Positions 26,206-33,984 of a DNA stretch of 48,656 nt are shown in pieces. This stretch comes from Terriglobia bacterium (GTDB lineage Bacteria > Acidobacteriota > Terriglobia > Terriglobales > Acidobacteriaceae). The notes beneath the pieces were generated by a model, which was given only the letters and a program-made list of their open reading frames with translations, searched no databases and was not told the origin of the DNA. Numbering within the stretch: the first letter of the stretch is position 1; each line of letters starts with the position of its first letter. The translations under genes and the position numbers were made by a program. Location: NCBI GenBank assembly GCA_020073015.1, contig JAIQFZ010000018.1, positions 1-48,656 on the forward strand, written 5' to 3'.

Positions 26206-26652
26206 CTACGGGCTGACGCTGTGGGCGATGGCAACCCAACTGGTTTTTTGTTGCTGCCACACGGTCATCATGTGCTGCGGCGCGGAGGGCAGCGCCTCGG
26301 AACCGGCGGTTCCGTTCAGCGTGAGCGTGTAGGTGACCACGATGGTCGATCCGTTCAGTTCGGTTTTCAGATCGCCGAGCGAGTAATCCTTCAGTTGCCA
26401 TTGCCGATATTGCGCAATCGTGGTGGCGCGATCGAGAGATCCGCCCGGCGCGGTACCCACATAATTGGAAGCGAGCGCGCGCTCGACCTCGGTCCAGTTC
26501 GCGGCTTTCACCTGTTTCCAGAAAACGCGCTCCAAACCTTCGCCGCCGGTGGCCTCGGAAAAAGCGCGGGCGGGGTGTTCGCCGTAAAACGTGCAGGCCG
26601 AAACCAACATCATAGAAATGAGAAGCGGTACCAGGGCCAGCCTCGAGCGCAT
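26206..26652 (-). CDS. Lipoprotein with NTF2/DUF4440-like fold
   Basis: 148 residues from the ATG at 26652; the frame is open to 27024 but the extra part is unrelated, GC-skewed and lies over another gene. The N-terminus is a lipoprotein signal (MRSRLALVPLLISMMLVSAC) with lipobox LVSAC and Cys20 as the lipidated residue. The rest matches a SnoaL/NTF2-like cone: helix VFWKQVKAANWTEVERAL, ASNYVG, then strands ending in HMMTVWQQQKTSWVAIAHS. Such domains bind small molecules or form dimers; the function here is unknown. It is the first gene of the operon and its stop codon touches the start codon of mutY. Confidence 0.82.
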   Translation of the reverse strand: MRSRLALVPLLISMMLVSACTFYGEHPARAFSEATGGEGLERVFWKQVKAANWTEVERALASNYVGTAPGGSLDRATTIAQYRQWQLKDYSLGDLKTELNGSTIVVTYTLTLNGTAGSEALPSAPQHMMTVWQQQKTSWVAIAHSVSP

Positions 26653-26962
26653 GGCGAGATTGTACCGTTTCAAAGACCGGTTTTGGAGTCTGTCCTCCCG
26701 AGCAAAGGGCGCGGGGCCGGGGCCCCCCGACGGGCCCGGTTTTGGCCCGTTGGGGTGGAGGAGCGGAGCGACTAAGCACAAGTCGAGAGCCTGCCCTGAG
26801 CTTGCCGAAGGGGACCTTGCGTCTCGCCGAAGAGTGGCAATACTTCTGGGAGTGGCAGATGAGCTACTTCCGGATTGACCTCGCGATGGGAGCACCCGAT
26901 AATGAACGTGCCTGGTACCCGCGACAGACGCGTGACAATCAAGCCGCTCCGGCAGGATGGAT
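26653..26962. other. Intergenic stretch without a gene (divergent promoters)
   Basis: About 310 bases between the divergent lipoprotein and small helical protein genes. It contains GC-rich inverted sequence (GGGGCCGGGGCCCCCC near 26713) and a dispersed repeat (26788-26813). Promoters for both directions must be here, but no convincing boxes were seen. Confidence 0.5.
26788..26813 (+). repeat. Widespread dispersed repeat (CCTGAGC...GAAGGG type)
   Basis: AGCCTGCCCTGAGCTTGCCG then AAGGGG, a variant of the imperfect palindrome often met between genes in many phyla (recalled, not searched). Confidence 0.6.
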
Positions 26963-27187
26963 ATGACGGAATTCGACCGCAAGGTGGAAGATGCTTCCGC
27001 GCGCTTCAATCGCTCGGTGGCCAATATCGCCGAGACTCTCGAAAAGGAGACGGCCGACCTGGTTGTCTATCTGAACGACGAGGTGGTGCCGGCGGTGCGG
27101 ACCCACTCCTCGAAGGCGTTGCGCAAAGCGGCGGAGAAGCTGGCCGAGTTCGCCGATTATCTGGAAACCCAGCGGAAGAATTCCTGA
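26963..27187 (+). CDS. Small helical protein, unknown function
   Basis: 74 residues from the second ATG (26963), which has AGG with 6 bases spacing; an ATG six bases earlier would add two residues. The product (MTEFDRKVEDASARFNRSVA, then a run with heptad-like hydrophobics) is charged and almost entirely helical, with no signal peptide or cysteines, so it may form a coiled coil. I do not recognise a family. Its TGA stop overlaps a CTG that could start rlpA (CTGA overlap at 27184-27187), which suggests that the two are translated together. Confidence 0.7.
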   Translation: MTEFDRKVEDASARFNRSVANIAETLEKETADLVVYLNDEVVPAVRTHSSKALRKAAEKLAEFADYLETQRKNS

Positions 27188-27960
27188 ACTGCTTTTGTAG
27201 TCGCTTCGAACGCCGGCCACCACGGTGGGTAGCGGCTTGTCTTCTCCTATTCCTCACTAGCGTTCTGCTCAGCGGCTGTGGAGGGCATAAACAGACGCCC
27301 GTGCAGGTCCCGCCGCCCCCGCCGATTCCCCAGGAAAAACCCGCTCCGGCTCCTGTTCCTGCAGAAACCACTGCCGAGGACGAGAAGATCGCTGTCCCCT
27401 CCAGCGCTGAACCGATCTTTGAAGAAACCGGGATGGCGAGCTGGTATGGCGCCCCCTACCATAACCGCCGCGGATCGAATGGCGAGGTCTACAACATGCA
27501 TGCCATGACGGCCGCGCACCGTACCCTGCCGCTCGGTTCGATCGCGCGGATCACGAACGTGAAGACCGGAAGCTCGGCCATCGTGCGCATTACGGATCGC
27601 GGACCCTTCGTCGAAGGACGCATCGTTGACCTGTCTCTGGCGGCGGCCCAGGCAGTGGATGTGTATCAACCCGGTACGGCGAAGGTGCGGCTGGAAGTGC
27701 TCGAGGCGCCCGCTCCCCTGGCTACCGGAGGACGCTGGGCCGTACAGATAGGTTCGTTCGCGGAGGAGAAAAGCGCGGGGGAGTTAGCCGAACATCTGCA
27801 GAGACGCTATCAGACGGCGAAGGTGCTGAAATTTGCGAGCCCGGCGGGCGATTGGTGGGTGCGCGTGCGCGTGCGGGACGACGACCGGCAACGGGCGGAA
27901 GCTCTGGCGCATGAAACGGAAACGTCGGAAGGATCGATATTTCTGGTGCGCCTGGATTGA
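27184..27960 (+). CDS. rlpA: RlpA-family septal lytic transglycosylase with SPOR domain
   Basis: About 258 residues. Lipoprotein signal with lipobox LLSGC (Cys32 if started at 27184), a Pro-rich linker (PVQVPPPPPIPQEKPAPAPV), the RlpA double-psi beta-barrel (GMASWYGAPYHNRR, GEVYNMHAMTAAHRTLPLG, VRITDRGPF, GRIVDLSLAAAQ) and a C-terminal SPOR domain (WAVQIGSFAEEKSAGELAE). The family's catalytic Glu, His and Asp are in GEVY, AAHRT and TDRGP. Family role: cuts glycan strands lacking stem peptides at the septum; SPOR binds such strands. There is no ATG, GTG or TTG in this frame between 27061 and the lipoprotein signal. The best candidate is CTG at 27184, overlapping the stop of the upstream gene with GGAAGAA before it. 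A frameshift in the sequence is the other possibility. Confidence 0.88.
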   Translation: MNCFCSRFERRPPRWVAACLLLFLTSVLLSGCGGHKQTPVQVPPPPPIPQEKPAPAPVPAETTAEDEKIAVPSSAEPIFEETGMASWYGAPYHNRRGSNGEVYNMHAMTAAHRTLPLGSIARITNVKTGSSAIVRITDRGPFVEGRIVDLSLAAAQAVDVYQPGTAKVRLEVLEAPAPLATGGRWAVQIGSFAEEKSAGELAEHLQRRYQTAKVLKFASPAGDWWVRVRVRDDDRQRAEALAHETETSEGSIFLVRLD

Positions 27961-28121
27961 GCTCTGGACGGAGAGAGCGAATCTTGTCCTGATTTACGCG
28001 AGAAAATTCCAAGTTGGCCGTTTTCTAACTCGAGTGATATTGTTACCTCGACAGACCTCCACGCTGTCTTCCCAGGGTATTTGCCGGGGGAACGCATCTC
28101 CGGCCAGCGGAATTTACGCTT

Positions 28122-28463
28122 ATGTCCGATTGTCTGTTCTGCCGGATTATGCGCGGCGAAGTGCCGTCGAAAAAAATATATGAAGACGAGCACACTTTTG
28201 CCATCGAGGATATCAACCCGCAAGGTCCGACGCATGTGTTGGTCATCCCCAAGAAACATATCGCCGGGCTGAAGGAGGCAACCGCGGAAGACACGGAATT
28301 GATCGGGCGCTGCCACCTGACGGCGGCGCGCATCGCGAAAGAGCGCTCGATCGAAGATGGTTACCGCACGGTGCTGAATGTTGGTCCGCGCGCGGGTCAA
28401 TCGGTTTTCCATCTGCATGTGCATTTGATCGGCGGGCGCACGCTGCATTGGCCGCCCGGATAA
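28122..28463 (+). CDS. HIT-family nucleotide-binding hydrolase
   Basis: 113 residues, the usual length. Zinc-type CLFC pair (Cys4, Cys7), the segment HVLVIPKKHIAGL, and the histidine triad His97-Leu-His99-Val-His101 in QSVFHLHVHLIGGR, where the middle histidine forms the nucleotidyl intermediate. HinT-like proteins hydrolyse AMP-lysine or aminoacyl-adenylates and related phosphoramidates in the cytosol. It lies 161 bases after rlpA; the gap may hold its own promoter. The following small gene starts 84 bases later on the same strand. Confidence 0.95.
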   Translation: MSDCLFCRIMRGEVPSKKIYEDEHTFAIEDINPQGPTHVLVIPKKHIAGLKEATAEDTELIGRCHLTAARIAKERSIEDGYRTVLNVGPRAGQSVFHLHVHLIGGRTLHWPPG

Positions 28464-28547
28464 ATCCTCAGAACAATCGTCCGGCTCGTGCCCAGATCAT
28501 TGGCGGGTGTTGCGCCCTCCTGTGTCCGGCTGGCTTACAATCGTTGC

Positions 28548-28748
28548 ATGGCAAATCTGACCCTCGTGTACGGTCTGCGCCTGCTGCCTGCGGACGAAGT
28601 GGCGGAAGTCGGCGAGGCGACCGTCAAACTAAAAAACGGGCGCGATGCACACGTCAGGATGCACATTCTCGAGGGTGGCAAGGATGAGATCGAGAAGCAG
28701 CTGAAGACCAGTCTGGACGCGTTTTTCGACATTTATCCAGAGATCTGA
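28548..28748 (+). CDS. Small protein of unknown function (66 residues)
   Basis: Started at the ATG of MANLTLVYGLRLLPADEVAE; an earlier ATG (28488) adds a cysteine- and arginine-rich stretch without conservation features. The composition is acidic with alternating hydrophobic residues (ATVKLKNGRDAHVRMHIL) suggesting a beta-hairpin, and then an amphipathic helix (KDEIEKQLKTSLDAFFDIYP). No motif recognised. It precedes the SpoIIE-type phosphatase gene by 36 bases, so it may be co-transcribed with it. Confidence 0.65.
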   Translation: MANLTLVYGLRLLPADEVAEVGEATVKLKNGRDAHVRMHILEGGKDEIEKQLKTSLDAFFDIYPEI

Positions 28749-28784
28749 CCGCGGTTGGCGGCATCCTGCAAATCAGGCAACGGG

Positions 28785-30926
28785 ATGAGACTCATACCTT
28801 TGGAGATCGAGAGCAAGCTGCGAGACAAAGGTCTCTGGCCGCAGACTTGGACCGCGCGCGCGGCGATCTACGTGCTCGCCGTCGATCTTGTTGTCTTCGC
28901 ACTTCAGTTGCTGCTGAGCCGTTTCAGTCCGGGCACATCTGCCAGCCTGGCAGGATGGGTAAGCTTTCTCAGTTTTCTGGCGGCGACTCTGTACACGGTG
29001 ATCGCATTCCGCTGGTTGCGCTCGCAGTTGTTATGGCGGCTGCGCAACCGGCTGATCGTCACCTACGTCTTTATCGGCGTGATTCCGGTTCTTCTGCTGG
29101 TGATGATCTCTCTCATCACCCTTTATCTTCTGGCCGGACAGTTTGCCAGCTTTGTGGTGACGTCGGAGATCACGACCCGACTGCGCAACATGGAGTCTTC
29201 CAACCGGGCCATCGCACATCAACTTGCAAACCGGTTCGGCCGTGGCCAGACATTCAATGCCGAGGCCGTGGCCGAAATTCGGCCCCAGCATTGGGAATGG
29301 TCGCGGCGGCAGGTGTGCGCGTGGTACCGGAACCAAACCCAGCCCAACTGCGCCGGGCCGGCGGGTGTGGCGCCGTTCGACGCTCCACCCTTCGTGAATG
29401 ACAATTTTCGCGAAATCGTCCGGGACCACGGAATCCTCTACCTGCGCACGGCCACGGTGATTGGACCAGACCCTGAGTCCGTGCGCGTCATTTCAAGCGA
29501 GCCGCTCGACAGATCGCTGGTGGAAGAGATGGCGGCTGACCTCGGCGAAATCACGCTGTTGCAGCCGAAACCTTCCGCTGCCGTCCCGAGCGTGGAAGAC
29601 AAGAACAAGCCAGGGATCACAATCAGTTCAAGTGGTGAGGTTTCCGGAGACGGCCACTGGGAACCGATCCTTACCGCGGGGGCGATTCCAACAGCCAGCA
29701 GTTCGGTGGATCCCGAGATCATTTTCCCAACGCCGCTCTTCGTTGTGGATTGGGCTTCGGCGAAAGGGGAGCGGCAGCGAACCGCAGCTATGGGCGTGCA
29801 TACCCGGCCATCCGTGCTTTACGCGAGACTGTTTGCTGCACTCGGTGAGTATGCCCCATTCGTAGAGTACATCCTGCTGATCATCGCGATCGCGTTCGCA
29901 ATCATCGAACTGCTGGCGCTGTGGATCGGGACCAGGCTCACGCGCAGTATCACGTCGGCGGTCGCCCAGCTTTATGAAGCAACCAAGCACGTCAACCGGG
30001 CGGACTTCAGCCATCGCATCACGGTGAAGTCGAACGACCAGCTGGCCACGCTGGCGAATTCCTTCAACTCGATGACGGCATCGATCGAGGGGCTGATTCA
30101 GGAGCAGAAGGAAAAGCAGCGTCTGGAAGGTGAACTGGCGATTGCGCAGGAAGTGCAGGCGCAGTTGTTTCCGAAAGAGATTGTTCAGCTGGAATCGCTG
30201 GAGGTGCACGGGTTCTGCCGTCCCGCGCGAACCGTGAGCGGAGATTACTACGATTTTCTCTCGTTGAATACCGACAAAATGATCCTGGCGGTGGGCGACG
30301 TCAGCGGGAAAGGGATTTCCGCGGCGCTGCTGATGGCGACCATCCACTCGGCGGTGCGCGCCTACAGCATTGAGGGCATTCCCCTGCTGCGCGAACCGGC
30401 GGCTGTGGGAGCGGCCGCGGGCTCCGGGCTGATGCTGGCTTCCGAGATCAACAACAGCGAGGTTTCGCCGGCGGCACTGCTGGGGCTGCTGAATCATCAA
30501 CTGATTGAGAGCACTCCCGAAGCAAAATACGCGACGCTTTTTCTGGGGATTTACGATGGCTCCACGCGACGGCTTACCTACAGCAACGGTGGGCATCTGC
30601 CGCCGATCCTGATCTCCGAGGATGGATCGTCCCGGCAATTGAGTTGCAGTGGAACGGTGGTGGGACTTCTCGAGAACGTGGACTACCCCGAGGCCACAAT
30701 TCAACTCCAGCGCGGGGACCTGTTCATCGCGTACAGCGACGGAGTGACCGAGCCGGAGAACGACTACGGCGAGTTTGGCGAGGAGCGGCTGATCCAGATT
30801 GTGCGGGAGAACCGGCATCTTCCCCTCACGCGAATTACGGAACTAGTCACCGCGGCGGTGGATGACTGGATTGGCGACAACGAACAGCCCGACGATGTGA
30901 CCCTGGTGCTGGCGCGAGCGCGCTAG
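28785..30926 (+). CDS. Membrane SpoIIE/PP2C-type serine phosphatase with HAMP
   Basis: 713 residues from the ATG at 28785 (AGG about 7 bases upstream; a TTG 30 bases earlier would add ten residues). Three N-terminal hydrophobic segments (about 25-120) are followed by a long extracytoplasmic region (about 125-355), a fourth segment (EYILLIIAIAFAIIELLALW), a HAMP linker (about 380-435) and a short coiled coil (QEQKEKQRLEGELAIAQEVQ). The PP2C/SpoIIE catalytic domain follows: RTVSGDYYDF, VGDVSGKGISAALLMA, YATLFLGIYD, TYSNGGHLPPIL and FIAYSDGVTEP, with the metal-binding Asp residues of GDY, GDVSGKG and SDG all present. RsbU-like phosphatases of this kind dephosphorylate anti-sigma antagonists in response to a stimulus sensed outside. 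No anti-sigma or antagonist gene is adjacent, so its partner must lie elsewhere. Confidence 0.92.
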   Translation: MRLIPLEIESKLRDKGLWPQTWTARAAIYVLAVDLVVFALQLLLSRFSPGTSASLAGWVSFLSFLAATLYTVIAFRWLRSQLLWRLRNRLIVTYVFIGVIPVLLLVMISLITLYLLAGQFASFVVTSEITTRLRNMESSNRAIAHQLANRFGRGQTFNAEAVAEIRPQHWEWSRRQVCAWYRNQTQPNCAGPAGVAPFDAPPFVNDNFREIVRDHGILYLRTATVIGPDPESVRVISSEPLDRSLVEEMAADLGEITLLQPKPSAAVPSVEDKNKPGITISSSGEVSGDGHWEPILTAGAIPTASSSVDPEIIFPTPLFVVDWASAKGERQRTAAMGVHTRPSVLYARLFAALGEYAPFVEYILLIIAIAFAIIELLALWIGTRLTRSITSAVAQLYEATKHVNRADFSHRITVKSNDQLATLANSFNSMTASIEGLIQEQKEKQRLEGELAIAQEVQAQLFPKEIVQLESLEVHGFCRPARTVSGDYYDFLSLNTDKMILAVGDVSGKGISAALLMATIHSAVRAYSIEGIPLLREPAAVGAAAGSGLMLASEINNSEVSPAALLGLLNHQLIESTPEAKYATLFLGIYDGSTRRLTYSNGGHLPPILISEDGSSRQLSCSGTVVGLLENVDYPEATIQLQRGDLFIAYSDGVTEPENDYGEFGEERLIQIVRENRHLPLTRITELVTAAVDDWIGDNEQPDDVTLVLARAR

Positions 30927-30964
30927 GAAAAGTCAGAAGCCGTGGAAAGGGCAAAGCTTCACAG

Positions 30965-31070
30965 GCTGCGTAAAAACTCGGCGTTGCCCTCGATTTTGGG
31001 TGGCGCAGTGCTTCAGCGCTGCGATAACCGGCCTGTCTTCCGTAGACGGCTTCAGCCGCTGAGGTGCTGG
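30965..31070 (+). repeat. About 100-base dispersed repeat, copy 1
   Basis: Starts CTGCGTAAAAACTCGG, continues with GGTGGCGCAGTGCTTCAGCG (palindromic) and CGGCTTCAGCCGCTGAGGT. The same order of blocks occurs at 40746-40850. It lies in the 361-base gap after the phosphatase gene, and the rest of the gap up to 31287 shows nothing further. Confidence 0.6.
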
Positions 31071-31287
31071 TCGCCAAGGCGCTCTTCCGCAACCTCTTGA
31101 GCCGTGTGCCTAAACCTGCCCAGCATGAGGCCTTTAACCGCTCAGGGTCCCCTTTGACAACACACGCACTTGTGAGGCATCTCACCCCGGGGCGTGGCAC
31201 GAGTCACTGTGCGCCGTCATTCCTGGGCGTCTAATCGAGACTGGATCAGATCCTCATCGTGCAATGGAAAGCCTGGGGAATCCCATC

Positions 31288-31530
31288 ATGGTAGAACAGA
31301 CTGACAAGCTGAAGTGCCCGCTCTGCGAAGGGCGGGGAGAACTATTGCGGTCGGAGATGGTCGAGCGGTTTACGAATCCAGAGCTTCGCAAGCGGCTCGA
31401 TGCGCGCATCGCGGAAATTCTGGAAGCGAGCCAGATGGCGGGAGTCGGACCGAAGGTTCGCAATTTTGAGAAGGAAGTACACACCTGGAACCCGACGTTG
31501 CCCATGTGGCAGCGGAGTCCGAAGGAGTAG
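31288..31530 (+). CDS. Small protein with a CxxC motif, unknown function
   Basis: 80 residues from the ATG at 31288 (GGGGA about 8 bases upstream; an ATG 24 bases earlier is possible). The N-terminus carries one zinc-ribbon-like pair, KLKCPLCEGRGELLRSEM, followed by a helical body and a tail with two tryptophans (HTWNPTLPMWQRSP). A single CxxC may pair with that of another molecule. No family recognised. A good rho-independent terminator follows at 31591. Confidence 0.65.
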   Translation: MVEQTDKLKCPLCEGRGELLRSEMVERFTNPELRKRLDARIAEILEASQMAGVGPKVRNFEKEVHTWNPTLPMWQRSPKE

Positions 31531-31590
31531 GGGGCCGCAACGAGAGAGAGATTCTGGCGAGATTGTTCTCTTGAATAATTACGCCAGCCA

Positions 31591-31626
31591 GGCGGAGGGA
31601 TCAAACCAGGTCCTCCGCCTTTTGTT
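31591..31626 (+). terminator. Rho-independent terminator
   Basis: Stem GGCGGAGG (31591-31598) pairs with CCTCCGCC (31612-31619), 13-base loop, then TTTTGTT. It ends the forward transcript of the small CxxC gene. No A-run precedes the stem, so it does not serve the opposite strand. Confidence 0.7.
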
Positions 31627-31680
31627 CCGCAACATTCGGGGCGAGGCCGACTGTTAGTTGCTACCCGTTGGCTCTGCTGC

Positions 31681-33768
31681 CTACCGCCGCCCGGCCTGAA
31701 TTTCCCCAACAATGCGGTCCAGGTGGTACACCTTCTGCAGCCCTTCGAGGAGTGCGCGGCTGTCCACCGCCACCGCACGATTTTTCGCCGCATCGTACCC
31801 GTAGTCGCCCCCCAGAGAAAAAATGTTCCCATCAAAGATCAAGCCGACGACGTTGCCGTCCCGGTCGATGACCGGGCTGCCTGAGTTGCCGCCAATGATG
31901 TCGTTGGTGGTCGACAGATTCATTGGCAGTTTCAAGTCCAGCGACGCTTTCGCAGTGAGCCAAGTTTGCGGCAACGCATACGGAGACGCCCCCGTGGTGC
32001 GCTCGAACAGGCCTCCGATCGTCGTGTATGGGTCTACGAACCGGCCCTCGGCATTTTCGAAACCCTTCACCGTACCGTAGCTCAGCCGGGCCGTAAAGGT
32101 TGCGTCCGGATCGACGCTGGTGCCATAAACCGCAAAGCGCGCATTCGCAATCCGTTCCGCGGCTGCCCGCGTCGGCGCCTCCACCCGGGCCTCGTAATCT
32201 TTGCGCAGGGCGAGACGATCTTCGTTGATGGACGCGGCGAAGCGGATCATCGGATCGGCTGACGCAGCCACTGCACCCTGGCCACCGGCGTACAGTCCCT
32301 CGCGGACTTTCGCGTCTTCCAGATGCGTGCCACTCACCAACCTGTGCGCCAGTTGCTCCGGTGACTCCGCGCCCAGCATTTTCCGCACGAACGAATCGTC
32401 CGCGCCCAAGTCGCGCCGCACGACGGTGAACAGCAGAGTCAGGTTGAGTTCTTCAAGATCTTTGTGAATGGGAATGGGCGCCGTCAGTTCCTGTTGCACG
32501 TTGACGAGAGACTGATCCGTGTACTCCGGCAGGCGCTCCCCGTTGGGTTTGGTGCGCTCGGCGGCCGCACGCACGAGCGTGACGGCATACCCGAGCAGAC
32601 CCGTCTGGAAAAAATAACTTCCAAGGCTGACTCTTCGCGTGAACAACTGCCCGCGCACCCGCTGAATCTGTGCGATCTCGTCCCACGCCGAGGCAAAGGG
32701 GGCCAGCTTGGGGTCAGCCGCCACCGCCGCGCGCAGTTTCTGCTCTTCCTGCTGCTTGCCGCCAAAAAACTGCGTGTCCAGCAGTGCCTGCTGCCGTCCA
32801 AAGCTGGCCTTGAAGTCGTTCTCCACAAAGAACAGATCCTCCCTCGCCGCGCGTGCCTGTTCGGGCCCCCGGGTTATGAACTGTTCCAATTGGCCGCGAT
32901 ACTCCGCCAGTTCCGGCATTTCGAGCGGGAAGGCCGTGTCTCGCGCAAAAGCTAACTGCGAGACCGTCAGTTCACGGCTGGTGCCGCCCGGGTTCCCGGA
33001 CACGAACACCAGGTCGCCGTCCTTCGAACCGTTCACGCCCCAGCGCAAGAACTCAGGACTGGCAGCCGGCTTGTCTCCCTCGTACGCTCGCAACAGGCCG
33101 ATATCGAAGTCGAAGCGCGGGAAATTGAAGTTGTCGGGATCGCCCCCGAACTGCGCGACCGTAAACTCCGGCGCGAACACCAGGCGCACATCGGTGTAGC
33201 GCTTGTAGCGGTACAGATCGTAGACCCCGCCGTGGTACAGAGAAACCACATCGCAGCGGACGCTCGCATCCGAGCCGCAACTCTGCTGCAGTTCTGCTTC
33301 CTTGGCATGCAGCGCCTTGTTCGCTTCATCGCCGGCCTTGCCGGCCAGCACTCCCTGAATATCCGCTGTCACGTCGCGGATCTGCACCAGTTGATCGAGT
33401 TCGAACGCGGGGCACTTGCGCTCCTCGGCAATCGTCTTCGCCGAGAAACCGGTCTCGACGAGGTTCTGCTGCGGCGTCGACAGTTGTTCCACGCATTCGA
33501 CCACGCAGTGGTGATTCGTCATCACCAGCCCTTGCGGAGAAATGAAAGACGCCGAGCAACCGCCGGCGATCCGTAACGATGCCGCGCGCACGTGGTCGAG
33601 CCATGGTTGCGATGGCGTGAAGCCATACTTTGCCGCTACCGCCTTCGACGGAAAATTGTCGAAAGTCCACATGCCTTCCTCGGCTTGCAATGGCTGGATC
33701 AGCGCCAGGCACATCAGCAGTGAGCCCGCAAGGCATGTCACGAGTGTTGATTGGATATTTGTCTTCAT
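31681..33768 (-). CDS. Secreted S46-family dipeptidyl peptidase (DPP7/DPP11 type)
   Basis: 695 residues. Start at 33768 with AAGGAA 6 bases upstream and a signal peptide (MKTNIQSTLVTCLAGSLLMC, cleaved after LQA). S46 signatures: MWTFDNFP, GLVMTNHHCVV (catalytic His at about 86), DNFNFPRFDFDIGLLR (likely catalytic Asp), and GGNSGSPVIDRDGNVVGLIF (catalytic Ser). Length matches the family. These enzymes remove dipeptides from oligopeptides in the periplasm and are typical of peptide-fermenting or proteolytic bacteria. Specificity (Asp/Glu-type DPP11 or broader DPP7) cannot be settled from the sequence by eye. It is followed, on the same strand upstream, by glutamate dehydrogenase, with a terminator between them. 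Confidence 0.95.
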   Translation of the reverse strand: MKTNIQSTLVTCLAGSLLMCLALIQPLQAEEGMWTFDNFPSKAVAAKYGFTPSQPWLDHVRAASLRIAGGCSASFISPQGLVMTNHHCVVECVEQLSTPQQNLVETGFSAKTIAEERKCPAFELDQLVQIRDVTADIQGVLAGKAGDEANKALHAKEAELQQSCGSDASVRCDVVSLYHGGVYDLYRYKRYTDVRLVFAPEFTVAQFGGDPDNFNFPRFDFDIGLLRAYEGDKPAASPEFLRWGVNGSKDGDLVFVSGNPGGTSRELTVSQLAFARDTAFPLEMPELAEYRGQLEQFITRGPEQARAAREDLFFVENDFKASFGRQQALLDTQFFGGKQQEEQKLRAAVAADPKLAPFASAWDEIAQIQRVRGQLFTRRVSLGSYFFQTGLLGYAVTLVRAAAERTKPNGERLPEYTDQSLVNVQQELTAPIPIHKDLEELNLTLLFTVVRRDLGADDSFVRKMLGAESPEQLAHRLVSGTHLEDAKVREGLYAGGQGAVAASADPMIRFAASINEDRLALRKDYEARVEAPTRAAAERIANARFAVYGTSVDPDATFTARLSYGTVKGFENAEGRFVDPYTTIGGLFERTTGASPYALPQTWLTAKASLDLKLPMNLSTTNDIIGGNSGSPVIDRDGNVVGLIFDGNIFSLGGDYGYDAAKNRAVAVDSRALLEGLQKVYHLDRIVGEIQAGRR

Positions 33769-33931
33769 GGAGTTCCTTTTAGATGGACGTATTTCGACCG
33801 TGGTCGTTAGCCGAGGCTGCATCTCCCCGCGCACACCGGTGGGTGAGCTTCACGGGCGACATCATCCTCTGGTGAGGAATCATCGTCAAGGCGTGCGTCG
33901 GGACGGCGGCCGAAGCGGCCCGACCACACAC

Positions 33932-33960
33932 AAAACGCGGGAGGGATTGTCCCTCCCGCA
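33932..33960 (-). terminator. Rho-independent terminator of gdhA
   Basis: Perfect 10-base stem GCGGGAGGGA/TCCCTCCCGC (33937-33946 with 33950-33959), 3-base loop, then GTTTTGTG on the minus strand. It lies 25 bases downstream of the gdhA stop. Confidence 0.85.
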
Positions 33961-33984
33961 TTTCGTACAAATTGTTAGGTCGGC

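Noticed and set aside
26875-27183. N-terminal extension of the rlpA frame back to an ATG at 26875.
   Set aside because: It overlaps the 74-residue gene in another frame and its sequence (GGAGGADPLLEGVAQSGGEA) looks like a shadow; the lipoprotein signal would then be internal.
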